From positions 1 to 15,412 of the forward strand of contig JAHHTM010000013.1 of assembly GCA_020024675.1 (NCBI GenBank): a stretch of 15,412 nucleotides of DNA. Direction: 5' to 3'. The notes under the pieces were generated by a model, which had not been told where the DNA came from, did not search any database, and was given only the letters and a program-made list of their open reading frames with translations. This stretch comes from Muricomes sp. (GTDB lineage: Bacteria > Bacillota > Clostridia > Lachnospirales > Lachnospiraceae). Every line of letters starts with the position of its first letter. The stretch's first letter is position 1. This document shows positions 8,648 to 15,412 of the stretch, one piece after another. A program made the translations under genes and the position numbers.

Positions 8648-8745
8648 ATGGAAATTTTTCTTTGGATTATAGGAATTCTAATAGGGATTTTTTCGCCTTT
8701 TTAGGACTTCAATTCTTGTTTTATTTCATTAAAAAGAACGAATAG
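8648..8745 (+). pseudogene. Possible small membrane micro-ORF, frameshifted in a T-run
   Basis: AGGAGG at 8634-8639 sits 8 bases before an ATG at 8648, an unusually strong ribosome-binding site for Bacteroides. The ATG frame encodes 18 residues, MEIFLWIIGILIGIFSPF, then TAG at 8702-8704. Adding one T to the run 8698-8702 would extend it through LGLQFLFYFIKKNE to TAG 8743-8745, a 32-residue peptide with one membrane segment and a basic end, closing 3 bases before the WecA-like ATG. I do not recognise a family. It may be a genuine micro-protein, a remnant, or a leader that brings ribosomes to the next gene. Evidence is the ribosome site, hydrophobicity and spacing only. Confidence 0.35.
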
Positions 8746-8748
8746 TTT

Positions 8749-9696
8749 ATGTACTATCTGATAATCTTAGTTCTGCTATTTCTGGCAGAACTTTTTTATT
8801 TTCATATTGCCGATAAATATAATATTATCGACAAACCGAATGAACGGAGTTCGCATACCCGGATTACACTGCGGGGTGGAGGAATTATCTTCTACTTGGG
8901 TGCATTGGCTTATTTTCTGACAAATCGGTTTGAGTACCCTTGGTTTATGTTGGCTCTCACTCTGGTGACGGTGATCAGCTTTGTAGATGATATCCGCTCC
9001 ATATCACAAGGACTTCGTCTTGTTTTTCATTTTACGGCGATGGGCTTGATGTTCTATCAGTGGGAGTTGTTTACTCTTCCCTGGTGGACTGTAGTTGTGG
9101 CTTTGATCGCATGTACAGGGATTATCAATGCCTATAATTTTATGGATGGAATTAATGGCATCACGGGGGGATATTCGCTGGTTGTACTTGGATCTTTGGC
9201 GTTTATCAATCATTGGGTTGTTTCGTTCGTTGAACCGGATTTGATTTATACCATGCTGTGTGCGGTGCTGGTCTTTAATTTCTTTAATTTCCGTAAGAGG
9301 GCAAAATGCTTTGCCGGTGATGTGGGGGCGGTCAGTATTGCTTTTATTATTCTGTTTTTAATCGGTAAGCTGATAATCGATACGGAAGATTTTAGTTGGA
9401 TTGTGCTTCTGGCAGTATATGGAGCAGACAGTGTGTTGACTATTGTCCATCGATTGATGTTGCATGAAAATATTGGTCTGCCTCACCGGAAACATTTGTA
9501 TCAGATAATGGCTAACGAACTGAAGATACCTCATGTCGCGGTGTCATTGACCTATATGGTGGTGCAGGGCGTAGTTGTGGCGGGATACCTGGTATTGCGG
9601 GAGTACGGATATGTATATTTGGCAGGAAGCATATTGCTGTTGAGTATATTATATCTGTTGTTCATGAAGAGATTCTTTCATCTGCACCAGTTTTGA
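8749..9696 (+). CDS. WecA/MraY-family undecaprenyl-phosphate sugar-1-P transferase
   Basis: This 315-residue integral membrane protein has about ten hydrophobic segments and the conserved cytoplasmic motifs of polyprenyl-phosphate N-acetylhexosamine-1-P transferases. These are DKPNERSSH (28-36), RGGGI (42-46), the Mg-binding DD at 80-81 (VDDIRSIS), NAYNFMDGING (127-137), FAGDVGA with Asp191, and a PHRKHLYQ loop near the C terminus. It transfers a sugar-1-phosphate from a UDP-sugar to undecaprenyl phosphate and so starts repeat-unit assembly. Its place next to a WbpV-like epimerase resembles the WbpV-WbpL pair and suggests a 6-deoxy-HexNAc first sugar, but the substrate is inferred. It is the last gene of the operon and is followed by a strong terminator. 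Confidence 0.93.
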   Translation: MYYLIILVLLFLAELFYFHIADKYNIIDKPNERSSHTRITLRGGGIIFYLGALAYFLTNRFEYPWFMLALTLVTVISFVDDIRSISQGLRLVFHFTAMGLMFYQWELFTLPWWTVVVALIACTGIINAYNFMDGINGITGGYSLVVLGSLAFINHWVVSFVEPDLIYTMLCAVLVFNFFNFRKRAKCFAGDVGAVSIAFIILFLIGKLIIDTEDFSWIVLLAVYGADSVLTIVHRLMLHENIGLPHRKHLYQIMANELKIPHVAVSLTYMVVQGVVVAGYLVLREYGYVYLAGSILLLSILYLLFMKRFFHLHQF

Positions 9697-9716
9697 GTTA
9701 GTCGGTGGTGGGAAAT

Positions 9717-9756
9717 AAAAAGAAAGGCGACTTGATTGCAAGCCGCCTTTCTTTTT
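9717..9756. terminator. Bidirectional intrinsic terminator between the polysaccharide operon and rng
   Basis: Perfect 13-base arms (9717-9729 and 9744-9756) consist of an A-rich AAAAAGAAAGGCG and its complement. The inner CTT/AAG pairing leaves a 6-base loop. The GC-rich core next to A and T runs on both sides fits a terminator for the + strand transcript of the WecA-like gene and for the convergent rng transcript. The right arm overlaps the first two bases of the rng stop. Confidence 0.92.
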
Positions 9757-11329
9757 ATTTAATCTCAAATTCTTCCTTCATATCAATCTCTTCTCCATGT
9801 GAATCGTAGAATACGTATTCAAGAAAAGCGAGTTTCTGACTCGGAATAATTTTAATACCAAATCCGTATTTCATCTGCCATTTGCGTTTCAGCGACATAA
9901 GTCCCTGATTCAAATAAGCAGCCACATACGGGTGGATGTGCAGTGAGAATTTCTTTATCTTCAGTTTATTGACCAGATAATCAATTTTACTCTCCAGTGT
10001 GTCCGTAAAGAGGATGGACGATTTGATGGTGCCTTTACCAAAGCAAGTCGGACAGGTTTCTGTAGTGTTCACGTCCATGGCCGGGCGAACCCGTTGGCGT
10101 GTAATTTGCATCAGTCCGAATTTGCTTAAGGGCAGAATGTTGTGACGCGCCCTGTCTTTTTGCATATTGGCACACATACGTTCGTAAAGCTTCTGACGAT
10201 TTTCGGCTTCATTCATGTCGATGAAATCCACCACAATGATACCACCCATATCCCTTAGTCTTAACTGGCGTGCCAACTCATCGGCAGCTCCCAGGTTAAC
10301 TTCGAGTGCATTACCTTCCTGTCCGTTGGCATTCTTGGTGCGGTTACCGCTGTTCACGTCTACTACGTGAAGCGCCTCAGTGTGCTCAATAATCAGGTAG
10401 GCACCACTCTTGTAGGATACTGTTTTACCAAAAGACGATTTAATCTGTTTGGTGATACCAAAATTGTCATAAATGGGAAGCTGACCTTTGTATAATTTGA
10501 CAATGCCTGCCCGTTCGGGGGCAATCAGTGTCACATAATCCCTGATTTCGTTGAATACCGCTTCGTTGTTGACGTAGATATTTTCGAACGAGGGATTGAA
10601 AAGGTCGCGTAACAAGGCTACGGCACGGCTGGTTTCCTCATAAATCAGTGTAGGAAACTTTGTAGCCTTTTGTACCTTGGTGATACTTTCTTCCCAGTGC
10701 TTCAGCAATACTTTAAGCTCTCCGTCGAGTTCGGCAACACGTTTGCCTTCTGCCACTGTGCGTACGATCACTCCGAAGTTTTTCGGTTTGATGCTCATCA
10801 GTAACTGTTTCAGGCGCGCACGTTCTTCGCTCGATTTAATTTTTTGAGAAACGGAAACCTTATCATTAAAAGGAATCAGTACCAGATATCTTCCTGCAAA
10901 CGAGATTTCGGAAGTCAGGCGTGGTCCCTTGGTAGAGATAGGTTCCTTTACGATTTGCACCACTACTTCTTGTCCTACCTTTAATGTATTGGCTACAGTG
11001 CCATCCTTGTCAAGGTCGGGAAGCAGGGTTGCTTTCGAAATGGGATTAAGCTTTTTTTTGTCGCTTAAAGTCTGCTTTACGTACTTTTCGAGTGAGTTAA
11101 ATTGAGGACCCAGGTCTAAATAATGAAGGAAAGCATCTTTCTCATAACCGACATCCACGAAGCAAGCATTCAGTCCGGGCATCAATTTCTTGACACGGCC
11201 TAAATACATATTGCCCACCGAAAAAGAAATATTTCTTCCTTCGCTTTGAAGTTCCACCAGACTCTTGTCCTCAAGTAGGGCGATGGATACTTCTTTGGGC
11301 TGTACGTCTACTACTAGTTCGCTTGTCAC
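9755..11329 (-). CDS. rng: Ribonuclease G (RNase E/G family)
   Basis: The 524-residue product matches RNase G in length and order. An N-terminal S1 RNA-binding domain (about 35-125) contains GNMYLGRVKKLMPGLNACFVDVGYEKDAFLH in pieces. The catalytic Mg-binding aspartates are Asp324 (VVDVNSGN) and Asp368 (GIIVVDFIDM). A Zn-link CPTC at 426-429 supports oligomerisation. The long C-terminal scaffold of RNase E is absent. It cuts single-stranded RNA with a preference for 5'-monophosphate ends and matures rRNA. The start is GTG at 11327-11329; an in-frame TAG lies four codons upstream, so no longer start exists. It is convergent with the polysaccharide operon and downstream of hup on the same strand. 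Confidence 0.95.
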   Translation of the reverse strand: MTSELVVDVQPKEVSIALLEDKSLVELQSEGRNISFSVGNMYLGRVKKLMPGLNACFVDVGYEKDAFLHYLDLGPQFNSLEKYVKQTLSDKKKLNPISKATLLPDLDKDGTVANTLKVGQEVVVQIVKEPISTKGPRLTSEISFAGRYLVLIPFNDKVSVSQKIKSSEERARLKQLLMSIKPKNFGVIVRTVAEGKRVAELDGELKVLLKHWEESITKVQKATKFPTLIYEETSRAVALLRDLFNPSFENIYVNNEAVFNEIRDYVTLIAPERAGIVKLYKGQLPIYDNFGITKQIKSSFGKTVSYKSGAYLIIEHTEALHVVDVNSGNRTKNANGQEGNALEVNLGAADELARQLRLRDMGGIIVVDFIDMNEAENRQKLYERMCANMQKDRARHNILPLSKFGLMQITRQRVRPAMDVNTTETCPTCFGKGTIKSSILFTDTLESKIDYLVNKLKIKKFSLHIHPYVAAYLNQGLMSLKRKWQMKYGFGIKIIPSQKLAFLEYVFYDSHGEEIDMKEEFEIK

Positions 11330-11410
11330 CTCTATTTCCTATATTATTTAATTTTGTAAAAAATGAACGAATAACTCAATGGGTTTGTTCATTCAATCGG
11401 GCATTTAAAC

Positions 11411-11453
11411 AAAGAACAAACTCGAAAGACATAGCTTCACAAGTTTGTTCTTT
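11411..11453. repeat. 12-bp perfect inverted repeat in the hup-rng gap
   Basis: AAAGAACAAACT (11411-11422) and AGTTTGTTCTTT (11442-11453) are perfect inverted arms around 19 bases. It lies about 80 bases upstream of the rng start and 155 bases past the hup stop, so on the - strand it would form a stem in the rng 5' leader or in the hup 3' region. There is no clear T-run after it in the - direction. CATAGCTTCA from its loop (11430-11439) recurs at 11570-11579. The rest of this 278-base gap is pyrimidine-rich on the + strand, with a small AGACAT/ATGTCT hairpin, and shows no gene. Confidence 0.6.
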
Positions 11454-11607
11454 ATTTCTGTCCAGATTCAGACTAAAAATTACTTTTTGCTTTTATGTCT
11501 GTTCTTTCTTAGTCTTTTTTTACGCTTGTGCGTAGACATTTTATGTCTTTTTTTCTTCTTTCCGCTTGGCATAGCTTCAAAATTTTATGGGTTAATACTC
11601 TTGTTTA

Positions 11608-11883
11608 TTATTTCTTTACCGAAAGGGTGAATGTCTTAGCTGGTTTGAACGCCGGAATGTTGTGTTCCGGAATGATGATAGTCGTATTCTTAGAAATATT
11701 ACGAGCGGTTTTTTGAGCTCTTTTCTTTACGACGAAGCTACCAAATCCACGGAGGTAAACATTCTCGTCCTTAGACAAAGAATCTTTCACTGCATCCATA
11801 AATGCCTCAACTGTTGTAAGTACTGTTACTTTGTCAACACCGGTGTTCTTTGCAATTTCGTTTACAATATCTGCTTTAGTCAT
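11608..11883 (-). CDS. hup: HU family DNA-binding protein
   Basis: This 91-residue protein has the size and fold of HU. N-terminal helices (MTKADIVNEIAKNTGVDKVTVLTTV) mediate dimer formation, then comes GFGSFVVKKR. The DNA-binding beta-arm is RNISKNTTIIIPEHNIPAFKP, in which the Pro-containing tip intercalates and bends DNA. The RNISKNTTI variant of the arm is usual in Bacteroidota. It compacts the nucleoid as a homodimer and supports replication and recombination. The ATG start is clear. A promoter-like TATATTTG lies about 50 bases upstream on the - strand, in the region shared with the divergent mutY. Whether rng is co-transcribed is uncertain, because no clear terminator separates them. Confidence 0.95.
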   Translation of the reverse strand: MTKADIVNEIAKNTGVDKVTVLTTVEAFMDAVKDSLSKDENVYLRGFGSFVVKKRAQKTARNISKNTTIIIPEHNIPAFKPAKTFTLSVKK

Positions 11884-11934
11884 TTTTCCTTAAAAAAAAT
11901 ATTATTACTATGTTCTTTCTAATTTTTTGGACTG

Positions 11935-11962
11935 CAAATATATAGCTTTTTAGTCTCCCAAA
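11935..11962 (-). promoter_or_regulatory. Bacteroides-type promoter for hup
   Basis: Read on the - strand, TATATTTG (11935-11942) matches the -7 consensus TAnnTTTG. A TTTG (11959-11962) lies 16 bases further upstream as a -33 element, slightly closer than usual. The -7 box is about 52 bases before the hup ATG. Confidence 0.5.
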
Positions 11963-12015
11963 AAAATATATCCCGAACAATTTTCTAAAAAAGTCGCTTC
12001 ATTAAGCTTTCTTAG

Positions 12016-12045
12016 TTCGTAATTAAACGAAAATGACTACTTTTG
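12016..12045 (+). promoter_or_regulatory. Bacteroides-type promoter for mutY
   Basis: TACTTTTG (12038-12045) matches TAnnTTTG exactly, with a weak TTCG -33 element at 12016-12019 and an 18-base spacer. It lies about 43 bases before the mutY ATG and faces away from the hup promoter, so the 205-base gap holds divergent promoters. Confidence 0.55.
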
Positions 12046-12088
12046 TGCAAGGATAAAGTTAACAAAAAGTAGAATCCGTCCAAAAAGC

Positions 12089-13135
12089 ATGAACCGGAAT
12101 TTCAGCAATGCAATAGAGAATTGGTACAAGGAATATAAACGTGAACTTCCCTGGAGGGATTCGGCAGATCCGTATGTAATATGGATATCGGAAATCATTC
12201 TTCAGCAAACGCGTGTGGTACAGGGGTACGATTATTTCGTCCGCTTTATGAAACGCTTTCCCGATGTCGCCACTTTGGCCGAGGCGGATGAAGACGAAGT
12301 GATGAAGTATTGGCAGGGACTGGGCTATTATTCGCGTGCCCGTAATTTGCATGCTGCTGCCAAGAGCATGAATGGGGTGTTTCCGAAAACTTATCCTGAG
12401 GTGCGCGCCCTCAAAGGGGTAGGGGAGTATACAGCTGCTGCCATTTGTTCTTTTGCGTATAACATGCCTTATGCGGTGGTCGATGGAAATGTATATCGAG
12501 TGCTGTCGCGTTATCTGGGCATCGATACTCCGATTGATTCTACGGAAGGGAAAAAATTGTTTGCGGCTGTGGCGGATGAATTGCTGGATAGAAAGAACCC
12601 CGCATTATACAATCAGGCTATTATGGACTTCGGAGCGATCCAATGTTCTCCTCAAACTCCCAACTGCATGTTTTGTCCATTGGCTGACAGTTGTGCGGCA
12701 CTGGCAAAGGGGACAGTGGCGGAGCTTCCGGTCAAGCAGCACAAAATAAAAACGACCAATCGTTATTTCAATTATATATATGTACGCATGGGCGTGCATA
12801 CTTTCATAAATAAAAGGACGGGAAATGATATTTGGAGAAATCTGTTCGAGCTTCCGTTGATTGAAACTCCGGTTGCTGTTTCGGAGGAGGAATTTTTGGC
12901 ACTGCCCGAGTTAAAGGCATTGTTTGCCCCCAAGGAACTTCCGGTAGTCCGTTCGGTTTGCCGGGACGTGAAACACGTGCTTTCCCACCGGGTGATTTAT
13001 GCCAATTTTTATATAGTAGATCTTCCGGAAGATAGTCATTCGTTTGCTGCTTATCAAAAAATAAAGGCTGAAGAGCTGGAACAATATGCCGTCTCAAAAC
13101 TGGTGCATGCCTTTATAGAGAAATACATCGATTGA
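12089..13135 (+). CDS. mutY: A/G-specific adenine DNA glycosylase
   Basis: The 348-residue protein carries the complete MutY set. Catalytic Glu35 lies in SEIILQQTRV. The helix-hairpin-helix is LKGVGEYTAAAI (about 108-119), followed by catalytic Asp132 in VVDGNVYRV. A [4Fe-4S] cluster site is formed by Cys186-x6-Cys193-x2-Cys196-x5-Cys202. The C-terminal third (about 225-348) is the NUDIX-like domain that recognises 8-oxoguanine, including the conserved VKHVLSHRV segment. It removes adenine mispaired with 8-oxoG or G and prevents G:C to T:A changes. The ATG at 12089 places the catalytic Glu at the usual distance. A sulfatase gene follows after 45 bases. Confidence 0.96.
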   Translation: MNRNFSNAIENWYKEYKRELPWRDSADPYVIWISEIILQQTRVVQGYDYFVRFMKRFPDVATLAEADEDEVMKYWQGLGYYSRARNLHAAAKSMNGVFPKTYPEVRALKGVGEYTAAAICSFAYNMPYAVVDGNVYRVLSRYLGIDTPIDSTEGKKLFAAVADELLDRKNPALYNQAIMDFGAIQCSPQTPNCMFCPLADSCAALAKGTVAELPVKQHKIKTTNRYFNYIYVRMGVHTFINKRTGNDIWRNLFELPLIETPVAVSEEEFLALPELKALFAPKELPVVRSVCRDVKHVLSHRVIYANFYIVDLPEDSHSFAAYQKIKAEELEQYAVSKLVHAFIEKYID

Positions 13136-13180
13136 AATAGAAACTGAATATATTTTGTTGAATTATAAATATCTAAAATT

Positions 13181-14749
13181 ATGAAACGACCTTACTTACT
13201 ATTAGCCTGTCTTTCTCCCGTAGCTTGCCTGATGGCCGCAAGTGGACAAAAAGGAGGAAAAAACAAACAGAAGGTGAATGACCGACAACTGCCGAATGTG
13301 GTGTTTATCTATGCAGATGATTTGGGATATGGCGATCTGGAATGTTATGGAGCTAAAAATGTACAAACTCCTAATGTTAACCGTTTGGCATCCGAAGGTA
13401 TTCGCTTTACTAATGCGCATGCTACTGCGGCTACCAGTACTCCTTCACGTTACTCCATGCTTACGGGAGAATATGCCTGGCGTCGTCCGGGAACGGATGT
13501 AGCAGCCGGAAATGCCGGAATGATTATCCGTCCGGAAGATTACACGATGGCCGATATGTTTAAAAATTCCGGTTATGTGACTGCTGCTCTCGGTAAATGG
13601 CATTTGGGACTGGGGGATAAAAGCGGAGAGCAAGACTGGAATGCTCCACTTCCCGCTGCATTGGGGGATTTGGGATTTGACTATTCATACATTATGGCTG
13701 CTACTGCCGACCGTGTGCCCTGTGTATTTATTGAAAACGGAAAAGTGGCAAACTATGACCCGAGTGCGCCTATCGAAGTCAGCTACCGCAAACCTTTTGA
13801 AGGAGAACCTTTAGGGAAAGATCATCCGGAGCTGTTGTATAACCAGAAACACAGTCATGGACATGATATGGCTATCGTAAACGGAATCGGCCGCATCGGT
13901 TATATGAAAGGGGGAGGCAAGGCTTTATGGAAAGATGAAAATATTGCCGACTCGATCACTACACATGCCATCAACTTTATTCGCGAACATAAGGATGAAC
14001 CGTTTTTTATGTATTTTGCAACGAACGATGTGCACGTTCCACGCTTTCCACACGAGCGTTTCCGTGGTAAGAATCCGATGGGGTTGCGCGGAGATGCCAT
14101 TGTACAGTTCGACTGGAGTGTAGGGCAAATCCTGGAAACACTTGACAAGCTGGGGCTTTCTGAAAACACATTGATTATTCTTTCCAGTGATAACGGTCCT
14201 GTTGTGGATGATGGTTATCAGGATCGTGCAGAGGAGCTGCTCAACGGGCACAGTCCGGCAGGTCCGCTGCGTGGCAACAAATATAGTGCTTTCGAAGGTG
14301 GAACCCGTATTCCCGCCATTGTGCGCTGGCCTAAGAAAATTACTCAGCCGCAGGTGTCGGATGTATTGGTTTCACAAATCGACTGGCTGGCCTCTTTAGC
14401 TTCCTTGGTTGATGCAAGGGTTCCCAAAGGAGCGGCTCCCGATAGTTTTGACCGTCTGGGCAACTGGCTGGGAACGGATTCTACCGACCGTCCTTGGGTG
14501 ATTGAGCAAGCCGCTAACCACACACTGTCAGTACGTACCAAGGACTGGAAATACATTGAACCTAACGACGGCCCTCACATGATAACCTGGGGACCTAAAA
14601 TAGAAACGGGTAATCTGAGCATTCCGCAATTGTATGACATGACTAAAGATTATGAACAGGAGAATCTTGCAGAGAAGAATCCAGCCAAGCTTTTTGAATT
14701 GCAAACCATTTTGAGAAAAGTGCGCAATAAAACTTATAGAGCTTTATAA
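13181..14749 (+). CDS. Secreted S1-family sulfatase, serine type
   Basis: The 522-residue protein starts with a signal peptide (MKRPYLLLACLSPVACLMAA, likely cleaved near residues 20-23), so it should act in the periplasm or at the surface. The S1 sulfatase core shows the Ca-binding IYADDLGYGD (Asp46, Asp47) and the sulfatase signature Ser86-T-P-S-R followed by LTGEY. It also has GKWHLG and the late SSDNGP metal ligands. Ser86 in place of Cys means activation to formylglycine by an anSME-type maturase, as usual in Bacteroides; none is in the window. Substrate is probably a sulfated host glycan such as glycosaminoglycan or mucin, but the sequence alone does not settle it. No SusC/SusD genes flank it. 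Its own promoter is unclear; read-through from mutY is possible. Confidence 0.9.
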   Translation: MKRPYLLLACLSPVACLMAASGQKGGKNKQKVNDRQLPNVVFIYADDLGYGDLECYGAKNVQTPNVNRLASEGIRFTNAHATAATSTPSRYSMLTGEYAWRRPGTDVAAGNAGMIIRPEDYTMADMFKNSGYVTAALGKWHLGLGDKSGEQDWNAPLPAALGDLGFDYSYIMAATADRVPCVFIENGKVANYDPSAPIEVSYRKPFEGEPLGKDHPELLYNQKHSHGHDMAIVNGIGRIGYMKGGGKALWKDENIADSITTHAINFIREHKDEPFFMYFATNDVHVPRFPHERFRGKNPMGLRGDAIVQFDWSVGQILETLDKLGLSENTLIILSSDNGPVVDDGYQDRAEELLNGHSPAGPLRGNKYSAFEGGTRIPAIVRWPKKITQPQVSDVLVSQIDWLASLASLVDARVPKGAAPDSFDRLGNWLGTDSTDRPWVIEQAANHTLSVRTKDWKYIEPNDGPHMITWGPKIETGNLSIPQLYDMTKDYEQENLAEKNPAKLFELQTILRKVRNKTYRAL

Positions 14750-14763
14750 AAGTTGTAACAATT

Positions 14764-14795
14764 CTTGCATTCTATTGTTATTCTATTTAATTTTG
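14764..14795 (+). promoter_or_regulatory. Bacteroides-type promoter for ssb
   Basis: TAATTTTG (14788-14795) matches TAnnTTTG, with a CTTG (14764-14767) -33-like element and a 20-base spacer. It lies 41 bases before the ssb ATG in the 87-base gap after the sulfatase, so ssb can be expressed independently. Confidence 0.55.
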
Positions 14796-14836
14796 GCAAC
14801 GAAATTCGGTATTTAGAAACATAAAATTCTGAGAAT

Positions 14837-15295
14837 ATGTCAGTAAATAAAGTGATATTGATAGGAAATGTCGGAAAAGACCCTGAAGTGAGATATTTGG
14901 ATACAGGTATTGCTGTAGCCAGTTTTCCTTTGGCTACGACCGACCGCGCATATACTTTGTCGAATGGTACACAAGTGCCAGAACGGACCGAATGGCACAA
15001 TCTTGTCCTTTGGCGCGGACTGGCAGAAACTGCCGAAAAGTATGTACATAAAGGTGATAAGCTCTATGTGGAGGGGAAAATAAGAACCCGTTCTTATGAT
15101 GACCAGAATGGGGCTAAACGCTATGTTACCGAGATTTTTGTGGATAATATGGAAATGCTCACTCCGAAAGGTACCGGTTCGGGATCGTATGCTCCGGCAC
15201 AGCAGCAGGCTGCTGCTCCCGTGCGACCTCAATCGCAACAACCGCAGCAACCGGTGTCTTCGCAAGATAATTCGGCGGATGACCTGCCGTTTTAA
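14837..15295 (+). CDS. ssb: Single-stranded DNA-binding protein
   Basis: The 152-residue protein has an N-terminal OB fold (about 1-108) with SSB hallmarks: NKVILIGNVGKDPEVRY, the EWHNLVLWRGLAE strand, and GDKLYVEGKIRTRSYDD. A Gln/Pro/Ala-rich flexible linker (about 116-145) follows. It ends with the acidic tip DDLPF, the docking site for replication and repair partners. It binds and protects single-stranded DNA as a tetramer. It forms part of the conserved mutY-ssb flank seen in Bacteroidota; gldE often follows ssb, but the window ends before any such gene. Confidence 0.96.
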   Translation: MSVNKVILIGNVGKDPEVRYLDTGIAVASFPLATTDRAYTLSNGTQVPERTEWHNLVLWRGLAETAEKYVHKGDKLYVEGKIRTRSYDDQNGAKRYVTEIFVDNMEMLTPKGTGSGSYAPAQQQAAAPVRPQSQQPQQPVSSQDNSADDLPF

Positions 15296-15305
15296 TGGTT
15301 AATGG

Positions 15306-15356
15306 CTACAAGTTAAGAGTTAGAATTGCCATCCGGCATCTAACCTTAACTTGTAG
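15306..15356. terminator. Long imperfect hairpin after ssb
   Basis: A left arm at 15306-15324 (CTACAAGTTAAGAGTTAGA) pairs with 15339-15356 (TCTAACCTTAACTTGTAG) with a single unpaired base. The pairing continues inward as TGCC/GGCA around a 4-base ATCC loop. It starts 10 bases after the ssb stop. There is no T-run, so it is either an mRNA-stabilising stem, an atypical terminator or a small palindromic repeat. Just before it, TTAATGG is repeated in tandem (15292-15305). No gene is visible from here to the end of the window. Confidence 0.6.
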
Positions 15357-15412
15357 TGATGACTTTTAGCTGACAACTTGTGGCACATGATTTGCATGTA
15401 GCTACTTATTAT

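Noticed and set aside
11411..11453. Invertible promoter of the Bacteroides capsule type
   Set aside because: The arms are only 19 bases apart, too close to hold a promoter, and the neighbouring genes are not capsule genes.
11323..11922. Several short + strand frames across the rng-hup region
   Set aside because: They overlap hup antisense or lie in low-complexity T-rich sequence, with no recognisable protein pattern.
13202..14556. Long - strand and alternate-frame ORFs inside the sulfatase gene
   Set aside because: They are shadows of a clear sulfatase frame and show no family motifs.
14840..15265. 141-residue - strand ORF opposite ssb
   Set aside because: It is the antisense shadow of ssb, with no domain pattern or start signal.
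1..15412. CRISPR array, tRNA, rRNA, insertion sequence or phage genes
   Set aside because: No regular spaced repeats, cloverleaf sequences, transposase motifs or phage proteins were seen on either strand.

Overview
The window looks like Bacteroides (Bacteroidota, gut Bacteroides group) chromosome. The evidence is a long capsule or surface-polysaccharide gene cluster that ends in a WecA-like initiating transferase, followed by a block of rng, hup, mutY and ssb. There is also a serine-type sulfatase, few strong Shine-Dalgarno sequences, and TAnnTTTG (-7) promoter-like elements upstream of hup, mutY and ssb. I cannot name the species from the sequence alone.

Region 1 (1 to about 9700, all + strand) is the downstream part of a polysaccharide operon. 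In order it holds a GT4-like glycosyltransferase cut by the window edge, an EpsG/Wzy-type polymerase, a GT2 glycosyltransferase, UDP-glucose 6-dehydrogenase (ugd), a second GT2, an ATP-grasp ligase, a cytoplasmic NodB-type deacetylase, a hexapeptide acyltransferase pseudogene, a frameshifted sugar-nucleotide epimerase/reductase, a possible broken micro-ORF, and the WecA/MraY-family phosphoglycosyltransferase. Together they would start a repeat unit on undecaprenyl phosphate (WecA-like, with the WbpV-like epimerase supplying the first sugar), extend it with the glycosyltransferases, supply UDP-glucuronate (Ugd), modify it (deacetylase, ATP-grasp, acetyltransferase) and polymerise it. The genes up to about 7.7 kb are visibly AT-rich. 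From the epimerase onward composition moves toward that of the conserved flank.

The most notable structure is the junction at 6948-8745, where three consecutive reading frames are broken. The acyltransferase has an in-frame TGA at codon 12 and a frameshift near 7241-7249. The epimerase has a 2-base frameshift inside a perfect small hairpin (8501-8518). A short hydrophobic ORF preceded by AGGAGG breaks at a T-run (8698-8702). Every other gene in the window reads through cleanly.

Region 2 (9700-15412) is conserved chromosomal flank. A bidirectional terminator at 9717-9756 separates the capsule operon from the convergent rng (RNase G). Next come hup (HU protein, - strand), a divergent promoter region, and mutY, a sulfatase and ssb (+ strand). 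The window ends in a long imperfect hairpin just after ssb. No tRNA, rRNA, CRISPR array, insertion sequence or phage gene was found.
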